In this document: positions 1-5,966 of the stretch, in pieces
Position numbering within the stretch: position 1 is the first letter of the stretch
Layout of the letters: each line of letters begins with the position of its first letter
Assembly: GCA_016793585.1 (NCBI GenBank)
Contig: JAEUJR010001072.1
Location: 1-6,519 of the forward strand
Origin: Archangium sp.
GTDB lineage: Bacteria; Myxococcota; Myxococcia; Myxococcales; Myxococcaceae
DNA: 6,519 bases
Direction of reading: 5' to 3'
The notes under the pieces: generated by a model
Databases searched by the model: none
Told to the model about the DNA's origin: nothing
The model's input: only the letters and a program-made list of their open reading frames with translations
Made by a program: the position numbers and the translations under genes

Positions 1-156
1 GGAGAGCTCACCCGCCCCGTGCAGGAGGTCACGGTCGCGGGAAACCTGCTCGACATGCTGTCGCGGCTCGACGGCATCGGCAGCGATCTCACCTTCCGCG
101 GCTCGGTCGGCGCGCCCACCATTCGCTTCAACGAACTCACCGTCTCGGGGGAATGA
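1..156 (+). CDS. pmbA: TldD/PmbA-family protein, C-terminal end (partial)
   Basis: Only the last 51 codons are present; the gene begins upstream of the window. The visible tail contains PVQEVTVAGNLLDML followed by an IGSDL segment and ends in APTIRFNELTVSGE. This matches the C-terminal beta-rich end typical of TldD/PmbA proteins, in which a 'P-V-x-E-v-T-i-A-G-N-L' stretch precedes a closing 'L-T-V-s-G' strand. The family forms TldD/TldE (PmbA) heterodimeric metalloproteases, known in Escherichia coli for microcin B17 maturation and CcdA degradation. The metal-binding HExxxH motif belongs to the TldD partner and would not be in this segment anyway. The PVEE-like wording favours PmbA (TldE) over TldD, but the fragment is short, so the assignment to family is firmer than to subunit. 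The stop lies 4 bases before the next start, so the two genes are probably one transcript. Confidence 0.8.
   Translation, partial: GELTRPVQEVTVAGNLLDMLSRLDGIGSDLTFRGSVGAPTIRFNELTVSGE
147..152 (+). promoter_or_regulatory. Ribosome binding site of the ParB-like gene
   Basis: GGGGGA sits 8 bases before the ATG at 161. It lies inside the last codons of the upstream PmbA-like gene, which suggests translational coupling and supports the ATG at 161 as the start. Confidence 0.6.
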
Positions 157-160
157 CACC

Positions 161-1129
161 ATGGCAGCCACCAAGAAGAAGCCGCGCGCAACTCGTCGCA
201 AGAAGGCCGAAGCGGGCTCGAAGGGCCTGACCCCGAAGGACATGGTGCCGGCGACCGACTCGGCGAAGGCGCTCGAGGCGCAGATCGCCGACGACGGCGG
301 CGTCGTCATCGGCAGCTACAGAGACCCACTCGGGGGCCACTCGGTGGTGCTCGCGGCCCTGCCCATCGACAAGGTCGAACCCACCGCCTACCAGCGCGAC
401 CGCAGCGAGACGCACGTGAAGAAGCTCGCCAACGCCATGGAGCGCGTTGGCCGCTTCCTCGACCCGGTCATCGCCGTGCGCCACGACGGCGGCAAGTACA
501 GCTCACCCAACGGCAACCACCGCCTCGGCGCCATGAAGCTCATCGGCGCGAAGAGCATCGTCGCGCTGGTGCTCCCGGACAAAGAGGTCGAGTTCAACAT
601 TCTCGCCCTCAACACCGAGAAGGCGCACAACCTGAAGGAGCGCTCGCTCGAGGTCATTCGCATGTACCGCGGCCTCGTTGGCGCGCGCGGCAAAGAGAAG
701 GAGACCGAGTTCATCTTCTTCTTCGAAGAGCCGCACTTCGCCACCTTCGGCGCCGTGTACGAGAAGCGGCCCCGGTTCTCGGCCGGCGCGTACACCTCGG
801 TCGTCAAGCGCCTCGAGGGCTTCTTCGAAGAGCCGATTCAAGACGCGCTCAAAGAGCGTGAGAAGCGCGCCGACCTGCTGATCGCGTGGGACGACGAGGT
901 CGTGAAGGTCGTCGATGCGCTCAAGGCCAAGGGCCTCACCTCGCCGTACCTGAAGAACTACGTCGTCGCGCGCGTGAACTTCCTCAAGTTCAAGAAGGAC
1001 GGCGAGTTCGACTTCGAAGACACCATCGGCAAGCTGATGGCCGCGACGAAGAAGATCGACCCGTCGAAGGTCGAGAAGGACGACATCGCGAAGATGGGCG
1101 GCGCTCCCGCGGAGAGTTCCGACGAGTAG
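161..1129 (+). CDS. ParB/Srx-fold (ParB N-terminal domain-like) protein
   Basis: This is a 322-residue cytoplasmic protein. Residues 1-26 form a Lys/Arg/Ala-rich tail (TKKKPRATRRKKAEA) that could bind nucleic acid nonspecifically. Residues about 62-140 match the ParB/Srx fold: a V-E-P-x-x-Y-Q-R-D-R strand and turn (72-81), a helix ending KKLANAMERVG (87-97), the strand DPVIAV, and the signature GNHRLGA (118-124) followed by MKLIGAKSIVALVLPD. The signature is of the G-x-H-R-x-x-A kind found in ParB-like nucleases and sulfiredoxin-like domains, rather than the GERR of chromosomal ParB, whose fold binds CTP. Residues 150-320 are predicted mainly helical, rich in Lys and Glu, with a Phe-rich patch near 185-195. 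I see no helix-turn-helix of the chromosomal ParB type and no ParA beside it, so plasmid or chromosome partitioning is not supported. An ATG with a good Shine-Dalgarno sequence and 4-base spacing from the PmbA-like gene fixes the start. The fold call is solid; the biological role is unknown. Confidence 0.8.
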   Translation: MAATKKKPRATRRKKAEAGSKGLTPKDMVPATDSAKALEAQIADDGGVVIGSYRDPLGGHSVVLAALPIDKVEPTAYQRDRSETHVKKLANAMERVGRFLDPVIAVRHDGGKYSSPNGNHRLGAMKLIGAKSIVALVLPDKEVEFNILALNTEKAHNLKERSLEVIRMYRGLVGARGKEKETEFIFFFEEPHFATFGAVYEKRPRFSAGAYTSVVKRLEGFFEEPIQDALKEREKRADLLIAWDDEVVKVVDALKAKGLTSPYLKNYVVARVNFLKFKKDGEFDFEDTIGKLMAATKKIDPSKVEKDDIAKMGGAPAESSDE

Positions 1130-1164
1130 CGTGGTACCCTTCGTCTCGTTGGCCGGGTGGCTTC

Positions 1165-1170
1165 GAGGTG
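1165..1170 (+). promoter_or_regulatory. Ribosome binding site that decides the lipoprotein start
   Basis: GAGGTG lies 8 bases before the ATG at 1179. It favours this ATG over the in-frame GTG codons at 1131 and 1173. The 1131 start would put 16 extra residues in front of the signal peptide and has no comparable binding site. Confidence 0.6.
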
Positions 1171-1178
1171 CCGTGCGC

Positions 1179-2747
1179 ATGCAGCTCAGAGCGTCGTTCA
1201 TCGTGTTGATGGCGCTCGCGGCGTGCGGCACCAAACCTGCCGTCAGCAGCAACGAGATCTGCGACAACCGCAAAGACGACAACGGCGACGGCAAGGTCGA
1301 CTGCCTCGACCCGAAGTGTTTCCAGAACGTCGCCTGTCGCGTGATGACCCGCGAAGACTGCACCAACACCGTCGACGACGACGGAAACGGTCTGACCGAC
1401 TGCGGCGACTCCGCGTGTGAAGGCGAGTCGTGTGGCGCAGGCTGTCTGTGTCTGGGCGGCGTGCGCATGACGGCGACTGGCGGTGGCGTCGGCGGCGCCG
1501 GCGTCGGAGGCGGCCAGGCTGGTGCCACGGCAGGCGGCTCGACCGTCGGCGGCGGCGCTTCGGGAGGTGGTGCCGCGAGCGCAGGCGGCGGCGGCTCGGC
1601 GGGGAGCGGGGTTGGTGGAGGCGGCACGAGCGGAGGTGGTGGCGTTGGTGGGAGTGGCGGTGGCTCGAGCGCTGGCGGTGGGTCGGGCGGGGCTGGTGGC
1701 GGAGCCGCGGCGGTCGAGCGCAACTGCAGCAACAACGTCGACGACGACGGCGACAACGCGACCGACTGCGACGACCCTGACTGCGCCGGAATCACCTGCG
1801 GCCTCGGCTGCAGCTGTGGGCCGAACCGCCGCATCGAGACGAACTGCTCCGACAACCTCGACAACGACGGAGACACGCAGCGCGACTGCGCAGACTCCGA
1901 CTGCGTGGGCGCGGGCAGCGAGTCGTGCGACGACGGCATCGACAACACGTGTGACCGCGCCATCGACTGTGGCGACCCCAAGTGCATCAGCAGCGGCGCC
2001 TGCCTCGGCGTGCAAGACGGCAAGCCCTGCCTCTCGTCGAACCAGTGCGCCTCGGGCCGGTGCCTCAGCGAGCAGCTCGACGGCATTCCCAACGGGCAGT
2101 GCACCAACGCGACCGCCTGCAACCTCACCACCAACGCGGGGTGCAACGGCGGGCGCTGCGTCACCATCGCGGGCCAGCCCACGTGCCTCGCGGGCTGCAC
2201 GGGAACGGGCCTCGGCGCGGGCGGCTGCCGGGCGGGCTTCACCTGCGTCGACGCCGACTCGAACCCGAACAACAACAACAACACCTGCCGCGCGTTGTGC
2301 TCGAACGACTCGGAATGCAGCGGCAGCGGCGTCGGTTACGGCTGCAACCCATGGAGCAAGCTCTGTCAGAGCCGCGATCGCGGTCTGTTGCGCTACGGCG
2401 CGGCCTGCACCTCGGGCACGCAATGCGAGGGCGGCATCTGCATGACGGGCGCCGAGTTCCCCAACGGGTACTGCCTCGGCGTCTGCCGCGGAGACACGCG
2501 CAACTGCGGGCCCAACGGCTACTGCTCGTTCGACACGTCGTTCGGCGACAACCTGGGCTTCTGTTACCAGTCGTGCACCGGCGCGGGCACCACGTCGACC
2601 TGCCGCTCCGCCGACAACTACAAGTGCTGGCCCATGTTCCAGGGCGGCCCCACGGCCTGCATCTGCATCGGCGCCGGCGGCCCGTGTGTCATCGGGGGCA
2701 ACAGTGATTGCTGCAGCGGCCTCTGCCAGTTCGGAACGTGCCTCTGA
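1179..2747 (+). CDS. Secreted Cys-rich lipoprotein with Asp/Cys repeats and Gly-rich spacer
   Basis: This is a 522-residue precursor. Residues 1-15 (MQLRASFIVLMALAA) form a short signal peptide ending in the lipobox LAAC, so Cys16 should be lipidated and the protein anchored in the cell envelope, probably the outer membrane. Five 20-residue units follow (residues 28-47, 61-80, 183-202, 223-242, 250-269), each with Cys at positions 1, 15 and 20 and an acidic core such as DDDGNGLTDC. The core resembles calcium-binding DxDxDG loops (thrombospondin type 3 and MopE-like metal-binding motifs). A 78-residue Gly-rich stretch (101-178) separates repeats 2 and 3. The rest is Cys-rich, with three modules of the form GxxC...C...GxC (about 282-308, 408-432, 501-521); the last contains a CC pair. 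The extracytoplasmic location and many Cys suggest a disulfide-stabilised, calcium-binding surface protein. No enzymatic domain is recognised. Similar architectures are common in myxobacteria; the function is inference only. The response regulator downstream is on the same strand but may have its own promoter. Confidence 0.85.
   Translation: MQLRASFIVLMALAACGTKPAVSSNEICDNRKDDNGDGKVDCLDPKCFQNVACRVMTREDCTNTVDDDGNGLTDCGDSACEGESCGAGCLCLGGVRMTATGGGVGGAGVGGGQAGATAGGSTVGGGASGGGAASAGGGGSAGSGVGGGGTSGGGGVGGSGGGSSAGGGSGGAGGGAAAVERNCSNNVDDDGDNATDCDDPDCAGITCGLGCSCGPNRRIETNCSDNLDNDGDTQRDCADSDCVGAGSESCDDGIDNTCDRAIDCGDPKCISSGACLGVQDGKPCLSSNQCASGRCLSEQLDGIPNGQCTNATACNLTTNAGCNGGRCVTIAGQPTCLAGCTGTGLGAGGCRAGFTCVDADSNPNNNNNTCRALCSNDSECSGSGVGYGCNPWSKLCQSRDRGLLRYGAACTSGTQCEGGICMTGAEFPNGYCLGVCRGDTRNCGPNGYCSFDTSFGDNLGFCYQSCTGAGTTSTCRSADNYKCWPMFQGGPTACICIGAGGPCVIGGNSDCCSGLCQFGTCL
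1260..1418 (+). repeat. Protein repeats 1 and 2 (C-x13-C-x4-C, acidic)
   Basis: Two 20-residue coding units (1260-1319 and 1359-1418) read CDNRKDDNGDGKVDC and CTNTVDDDGNGLTDC up to the second Cys, each closed by a third Cys five residues later. Repeat 2 is followed by an EGESCGAGCLC tail whose Cys spacing recurs after repeat 3. Confidence 0.8.
1479..1712 (+). repeat. Gly-rich low-complexity coding stretch
   Basis: This segment encodes 78 residues, 45 of them Gly, the rest Ala, Ser, Thr, Val and a single Gln, with no charged or aromatic residues. At the DNA level it is a run of GGN-type codons. It probably acts as a flexible linker between the two repeat clusters of the lipoprotein. Such tracts are prone to length change by slippage or recombination. 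Confidence 0.8.
1725..1985 (+). repeat. Protein repeats 3, 4 and 5 (C-x13-C-x4-C, acidic)
   Basis: The three 20-residue units lie at 1725-1784, 1845-1904 and 1926-1985. Their cores are VDDDGDNATDC, LDNDGDTQRDC and IDNTCDRAIDC. Repeat 3 is followed by AGITCGLGCSC, which matches the tail after repeat 2 in Cys spacing. Repeat 5 has Thr-Cys where the others have Asp-Gly or Asn-Gly, so its metal loop is probably degenerate. Confidence 0.8.
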
Positions 2748-2782
2748 GGGGGCTGCTTCGGTACGTGGGCAGGCGAATCCTG

Positions 2783-2788
2783 TAGCCT
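2783..2788 (+). promoter_or_regulatory. Possible -10 box for a leaderless response-regulator transcript
   Basis: TAGCCT (a TAnnnT match) ends 8 bases before the GTG at 2797, the spacing expected if transcription began at or next to the start codon. No good Shine-Dalgarno sequence precedes this GTG, and no convincing -35 box is seen. The match is short and could be chance. Confidence 0.3.
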
Positions 2789-2796
2789 TGGACGCC

Positions 2797-4170
2797 GTGA
2801 GCACCACCGTTCTCGTCGTCGACGACGACTCCGCCAACCTCGACTCCGTCTGCCGCATCTTCCAGAAAGAAGGCGTCGCGACGCTGCCCGCCTCTGATGG
2901 GCAGAAGGCGCTCGAGCTGCTTCGCAAACCCGAAGTCGGCGTGCTCGTCACCGACCTGATGATGCCGGGCCTCGACGGCCAGGCGTTGCTCAAGGCCGCG
3001 CGCGCGATGCGCCCCGACGTCGAGGTGGTGCTGATGACTGCCTACGCCACCGTCGAGACCGCGGTGAGCGCGATGCGAGACGGCGCGTACGACTTCATCA
3101 CCAAGCCGCTCAAGCGCCACTCGCTGCTGAAGGCCGTGCAGAAGGCGATGGAGAAGCAGCAGCTGTCGGCCGAGAACCGCGACCTGAAGGCGCAGATCGC
3201 CGCGATGGGCCAGAAGAGCATCGTCGGCAACTCGCCCGCCTTCCGCGCCTTCATGGATCTGCTCGAGCAGGCCTCGCCCTCGACGGCCACCGTGCTGCTG
3301 CAAGGTGAGTCGGGCACCGGCAAGGAGCTGGCGGCGCGCTTCATTCACGAACACTCGCCCCGCGCGAAGACGGCCTTCATCGCGGTGAACTGCGCCGCCC
3401 TGCCCGAGAGCATTCTCGAAGCCGAGCTCTTCGGCGTCGAACGCGGCGCCTTCACCGGAGCCGTCGCCCGCAAAGAGGGCCGCTTCGAGCGCGCCAACGG
3501 GGGCACGCTCTTTCTCGACGAGGTCGCCGAGATGAGCCCGTCGGCGCAGGTGAAGCTCTTGCGCGTGCTTCAGGAGGGCGAGCTCGAGCGCCTCGGCGGC
3601 ACCCAGACCATCAAGGTCGACGTTCGCCTCGTCGCCGCCACCAACAAGGATCTCGCGACCGAAGTGAAAGAGGGCCGCTTTCGCGAAGATCTCTACTACC
3701 GGCTCAACGTCGTCGAGGTGCGCATTCCGTCACTGGCGTCGCGCCGTGAAGACATCTCGCTGCTGGCCGAGCACTTCCTGCGCCGGTTCGCGGCGAAGAA
3801 CGGCAAGCCGTTGAAGGGCTTCTCGGACGAAGCCCTCGAGCTGATGGAGAACTACGCGTGGCCCGGCAACATTCGTGAGCTCGAGCACGCCGTCGAGCGC
3901 GCGGTGGTGCTGTGCCGTGGCGAGCTCGTCAACGCGGGCGATCTGCCCGAGGGCGTGCGCAAGGGCCCGATGGGCGCCGCGCAGCAGATCGTCATTCCCA
4001 TCGGCACGCCGATGGAAGAGATCGAACGGCGCGTGATTCACGAGACGCTGCGGCACACGCGGGGCGACAAGAACCTCGCCGCCCGCATGCTGGGCATCGC
4101 GGCCCGCACCATCTACCGGAAGCTCGCCGCGGAGGACGAGCCGAAGCCCGCCGAGCCGCCCGCGAGCTGA
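2797..4170 (+). CDS. NtrC-family sigma-54-dependent response regulator
   Basis: This 457-residue protein has all three NtrC-type domains. The receiver (about 1-120) has the acidic pocket DDD (9-11), phosphoacceptor Asp53 in VTDLMMPG, switch Thr81 and Lys103 in ITKPL. The AAA+ domain (about 141-370) has Walker A GESGTGKE (170-177), an intact GAFTGA sigma-54 contact loop (217-222), Walker B GGTLFLDE (235-242), sensor I ATN (281-283) and candidate Arg fingers 296 and 302 in FREDLYYRLNV. A Fis-type helix-turn-helix (426-443, NLAARMLGIAARTIYRKL) ends the protein before a short Pro/Ala/Glu tail. It should, when phosphorylated by a sensor kinase, bind upstream activator sites and drive open-complex formation by RNA polymerase-sigma-54. 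GTG at 2797 is chosen because the receiver begins at once (STTVLVVDDD) and it lies past the lipoprotein stop; TTG at 2788 is an alternative. A reading-frame extension to GTG 2686 would overlap the lipoprotein by 62 bases. No partner kinase is in the window; the target genes are unknown. Confidence 0.95.
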   Translation: MSTTVLVVDDDSANLDSVCRIFQKEGVATLPASDGQKALELLRKPEVGVLVTDLMMPGLDGQALLKAARAMRPDVEVVLMTAYATVETAVSAMRDGAYDFITKPLKRHSLLKAVQKAMEKQQLSAENRDLKAQIAAMGQKSIVGNSPAFRAFMDLLEQASPSTATVLLQGESGTGKELAARFIHEHSPRAKTAFIAVNCAALPESILEAELFGVERGAFTGAVARKEGRFERANGGTLFLDEVAEMSPSAQVKLLRVLQEGELERLGGTQTIKVDVRLVAATNKDLATEVKEGRFREDLYYRLNVVEVRIPSLASRREDISLLAEHFLRRFAAKNGKPLKGFSDEALELMENYAWPGNIRELEHAVERAVVLCRGELVNAGDLPEGVRKGPMGAAQQIVIPIGTPMEEIERRVIHETLRHTRGDKNLAARMLGIAARTIYRKLAAEDEPKPAEPPAS

Positions 4171-4173
4171 TCA
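4168..4173. other. Abutting convergent stop codons (TGATCA)
   Basis: The plus-strand response regulator ends with TGA at 4168-4170, and the minus-strand gene ends with TGA read from TCA at 4171-4173. The two genes meet with no intergenic base, and the hexamer is a perfect palindrome. Any terminator must lie inside one of the coding regions. Confidence 0.9.
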
Positions 4174-5061
4174 GCCTTCGCCGTGCTCGGGGCCCAAGTC
4201 GACCGCGAGCTTCTCGATGCGGGCGCGCAGCTCCTTCTTCTCGGGCATCGACGGGTCGAGCTCGAGCAGGTGCGCGAGGCGCTCGACGATGGCCGAGAGG
4301 AACTCGAGGTCTTTCGTCTTCTCGGCGTCGTCGAACAGCGGCAGCGCGGCCTTCTTCGCCAGCTCGTTCTCTTCGAAGTCGAACAACGCATCGACCGCCG
4401 AGAGCCGGTTCCACACGTCGCGCTTGGGGTCGTTGGCGATGTCAGAGATGGTCTTCACCGCGCCCGCACGATCGCCCCGCTCGGCCTTGACGATGGCCGA
4501 CGAGATGCCCGCCCGCTGGGTGATGAGCGCCTCTTCGATGAGCACGAACCGATCGGCGAACGCGTCGAGCTTCTTCTTCGTGAGCGCCTCGCCCATGCCG
4601 TCGAGCGGCTCCATCCACTCCGACATCGCGCCGATCATCTCGCCGATGAAGAGGTCACGCCGCTCGGCCCCGGTGGGAAGGCTTGGCAGGTACGCCTCGA
4701 CCACCTTGAAGCGCGTCTCGAGCGTGCCCTCGTCGGGTTTGCCGTCGATGGCAGCGGCGAGGTCCTTGATGAGGTTGATGACCGCGAGCGCGACGTCGGT
4801 CGGAGCGATCTGCCCTGGCATCCACCGGCGCCACAGCTCTTCGGCCGCCGCCGCGGGAAAGCGTGAGAACTGGCCCGTGCCCTTCCAGTCGGCGTGCCAG
4901 CGCATGGCGATACCCAGCGGAAAGCCCTCGCCAGCGAGCGTCTTGAACGCGGCCTCGTCGGTCTTCACGCCGTAGTGCGCCAAGGTGCCGATGATGGCCT
5001 CGACCGAGTAGGTGTCGATGCCGCGCTGCTGCCAACCCTTGTCGACGCGCTCAGTGGCCAT
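4171..5061 (-). CDS. Uncharacterised protein, paralogue A of tandem pair
   Basis: This 296-residue protein has no signal peptide, no transmembrane segment and no cysteine, so it is probably cytoplasmic. It is clearly homologous to the upstream neighbour: the first 82 residues align without gaps with 47 identities by hand count. Shared landmarks are ERVDK (4-8), GTL-HYG (25-31), DEA-FK (35-40), WKGTG (59-63), F--FP (65-69), AAA-EL (71-76) and RR (78-79). The middle and C-terminal parts diverge more but share LFDDA, and look helical with many Leu, Ala, Glu and Lys. I do not recognise the family and see no catalytic motif. The start ATG overlaps the upstream gene by 11 bases and has GAAGGG 9 bases before it, so the two are translationally coupled. 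The gene runs to the very stop codon of the convergent response regulator. It is probably the last gene of an operon that begins upstream of the crotonase gene. Confidence 0.85.
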   Translation of the reverse strand: MATERVDKGWQQRGIDTYSVEAIIGTLAHYGVKTDEAAFKTLAGEGFPLGIAMRWHADWKGTGQFSRFPAAAAEELWRRWMPGQIAPTDVALAVINLIKDLAAAIDGKPDEGTLETRFKVVEAYLPSLPTGAERRDLFIGEMIGAMSEWMEPLDGMGEALTKKKLDAFADRFVLIEEALITQRAGISSAIVKAERGDRAGAVKTISDIANDPKRDVWNRLSAVDALFDFEENELAKKAALPLFDDAEKTKDLEFLSAIVERLAHLLELDPSMPEKKELRARIEKLAVDLGPEHGEG

Positions 5062-5944
5062 GGTGCCCGACCCTTCGGTGGGCCTCTTCGAAGCGCGAGA
5101 CGACGGCCTCGACGAACGCGGGGTCGTTCTTGAACGCAGGCGACCGCTCGAGGTGCCGCGCCATCAGGTGAATGACGCTGTCGGCGAGCGGCCAGCGGTT
5201 CTCCTTCGCGGCGTCGTCGAAGAGCGCCAGCCCGTTCGCCTTCAGCGCGTCGACGGCCTCGAGCTGCGAGAGCGCATCGAGCGCCCAGTACCGTGTGAAG
5301 ATGGTGCGATCGGCGCTCGGCACGACGAGCGCGGTGAGCTTCGCGATGCCTGCGTCGCGCGAACCGGCCTGCGCCTCGAGCAGCGCGGTGACGACGCCCT
5401 TGCGATCGAGGAACAGGCTCTCCTGCAACGCGGCGGAGCGCTGGGCGACGGCCTGGTGACCTGCAGCCTGCAGCGACGAGGGCAGCTGCTCGAACGCCTC
5501 GGCGAAGCGATCGAGGAAGCTGACGAGCTCGCTGGTGAACAACGTGCGCGTCTCACCGGCGGGAGGCAGCGAGCCGATCAACTTCTCGACGTCGGCGAGC
5601 GACGGCTCGAGATCGGCCTGCTTGCCGTGGAGCAGCTCCGATGCCTTGCCGAGCACCATGACGATCTTCTCGGCGAGGTGCGCAGGCGTGACGCGGTCGG
5701 GGAACATGCGGCGCATCAGCTCGTCGGCCGCGGCGTACGGGAACGGCGCGAACGGGCCCGTGCCCTTCCACGTGAGCTTCCACTCACCGGCGATCTGCAG
5801 CGGGTACTGATTTTCCGCGAGCGCCTTGAAGCCGGCCTCGTCGACCTTCGCTCCGTAGTGGTTCAGCGTTCCGAGGATCGCTCCCGTCGAGTAACCAGAG
5901 AGGCCCTTCGTCTTCCATTGCTTGTCGACTCGCTCAGCGCTCAT
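5051..5944 (-). CDS. Uncharacterised protein, paralogue B of tandem pair
   Basis: This 297-residue protein is the tandem paralogue of the gene just downstream. ATG 5944 is chosen because it places MSAERVDKQW in register with MATERVDKGW of the paralogue. A reading-frame extension to 6025 would add 27 residues with no counterpart there and overlap the crotonase gene by 59 bases. The N-terminal 80 residues hold the conserved block (ERVDK, GTLNHYG, DEAGFK, WKGTG, AAADELMRR). The rest is helix-prone, rich in Ala and Leu, and ends in a His-rich tip (GHHGH). There is no Cys, no signal peptide and no transmembrane segment. It has no recognised catalytic or binding motif, and I cannot name the family. 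It starts 22 bases after the crotonase stop on the same strand, so operon membership is likely, although no clear Shine-Dalgarno sequence precedes the ATG. Near-equal length of the two copies and retention of the same N-terminal block suggest related, non-redundant roles or a heteromer; that is inference. Confidence 0.85.
   Translation of the reverse strand: MSAERVDKQWKTKGLSGYSTGAILGTLNHYGAKVDEAGFKALAENQYPLQIAGEWKLTWKGTGPFAPFPYAAADELMRRMFPDRVTPAHLAEKIVMVLGKASELLHGKQADLEPSLADVEKLIGSLPPAGETRTLFTSELVSFLDRFAEAFEQLPSSLQAAGHQAVAQRSAALQESLFLDRKGVVTALLEAQAGSRDAGIAKLTALVVPSADRTIFTRYWALDALSQLEAVDALKANGLALFDDAAKENRWPLADSVIHLMARHLERSPAFKNDPAFVEAVVSRFEEAHRRVGHHGH
5071..5076 (-). promoter_or_regulatory. 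Ribosome binding site of paralogue A
   Basis: Read on the minus strand, GAAGGG lies 9 bases before the ATG at 5061, inside the final codons of the upstream paralogue. It supports the chosen start and coupling of the two genes. Confidence 0.5.
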
Positions 5945-5966
5945 GCGCGCGGGCTGTACCGCAGGG

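Noticed and set aside
161..1129. A plasmid or chromosome partition (ParAB) locus.
   Set aside because: There is no ParA gene, no parS-like repeats and no evident ParB helix-turn-helix; the neighbours are a protease-family gene and a lipoprotein.
1158..1171. A sigma-54-like TGGC...GC element before the lipoprotein gene.
   Set aside because: The GG and GC dinucleotides are 9 bases apart instead of the required 10, and the element overlaps the ribosome binding site.
2686..2796. A longer response regulator starting at GTG 2686.
   Set aside because: It would overlap the lipoprotein gene by 62 bases and add 37 residues of Ala/Ser-rich sequence before a receiver domain that normally begins within a few residues of the start.
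990..2993. A 667-codon open frame on the minus strand opposite the lipoprotein gene, and another of 593 codons at 503-2284.
   Set aside because: Both are antisense shadows kept open by high GC and repetitive codons. Their translations are low-complexity Ala/Arg/Val- or Pro-rich, with no domain. The plus-strand genes have a signal peptide, regular Cys repeats and a ParB-like domain.
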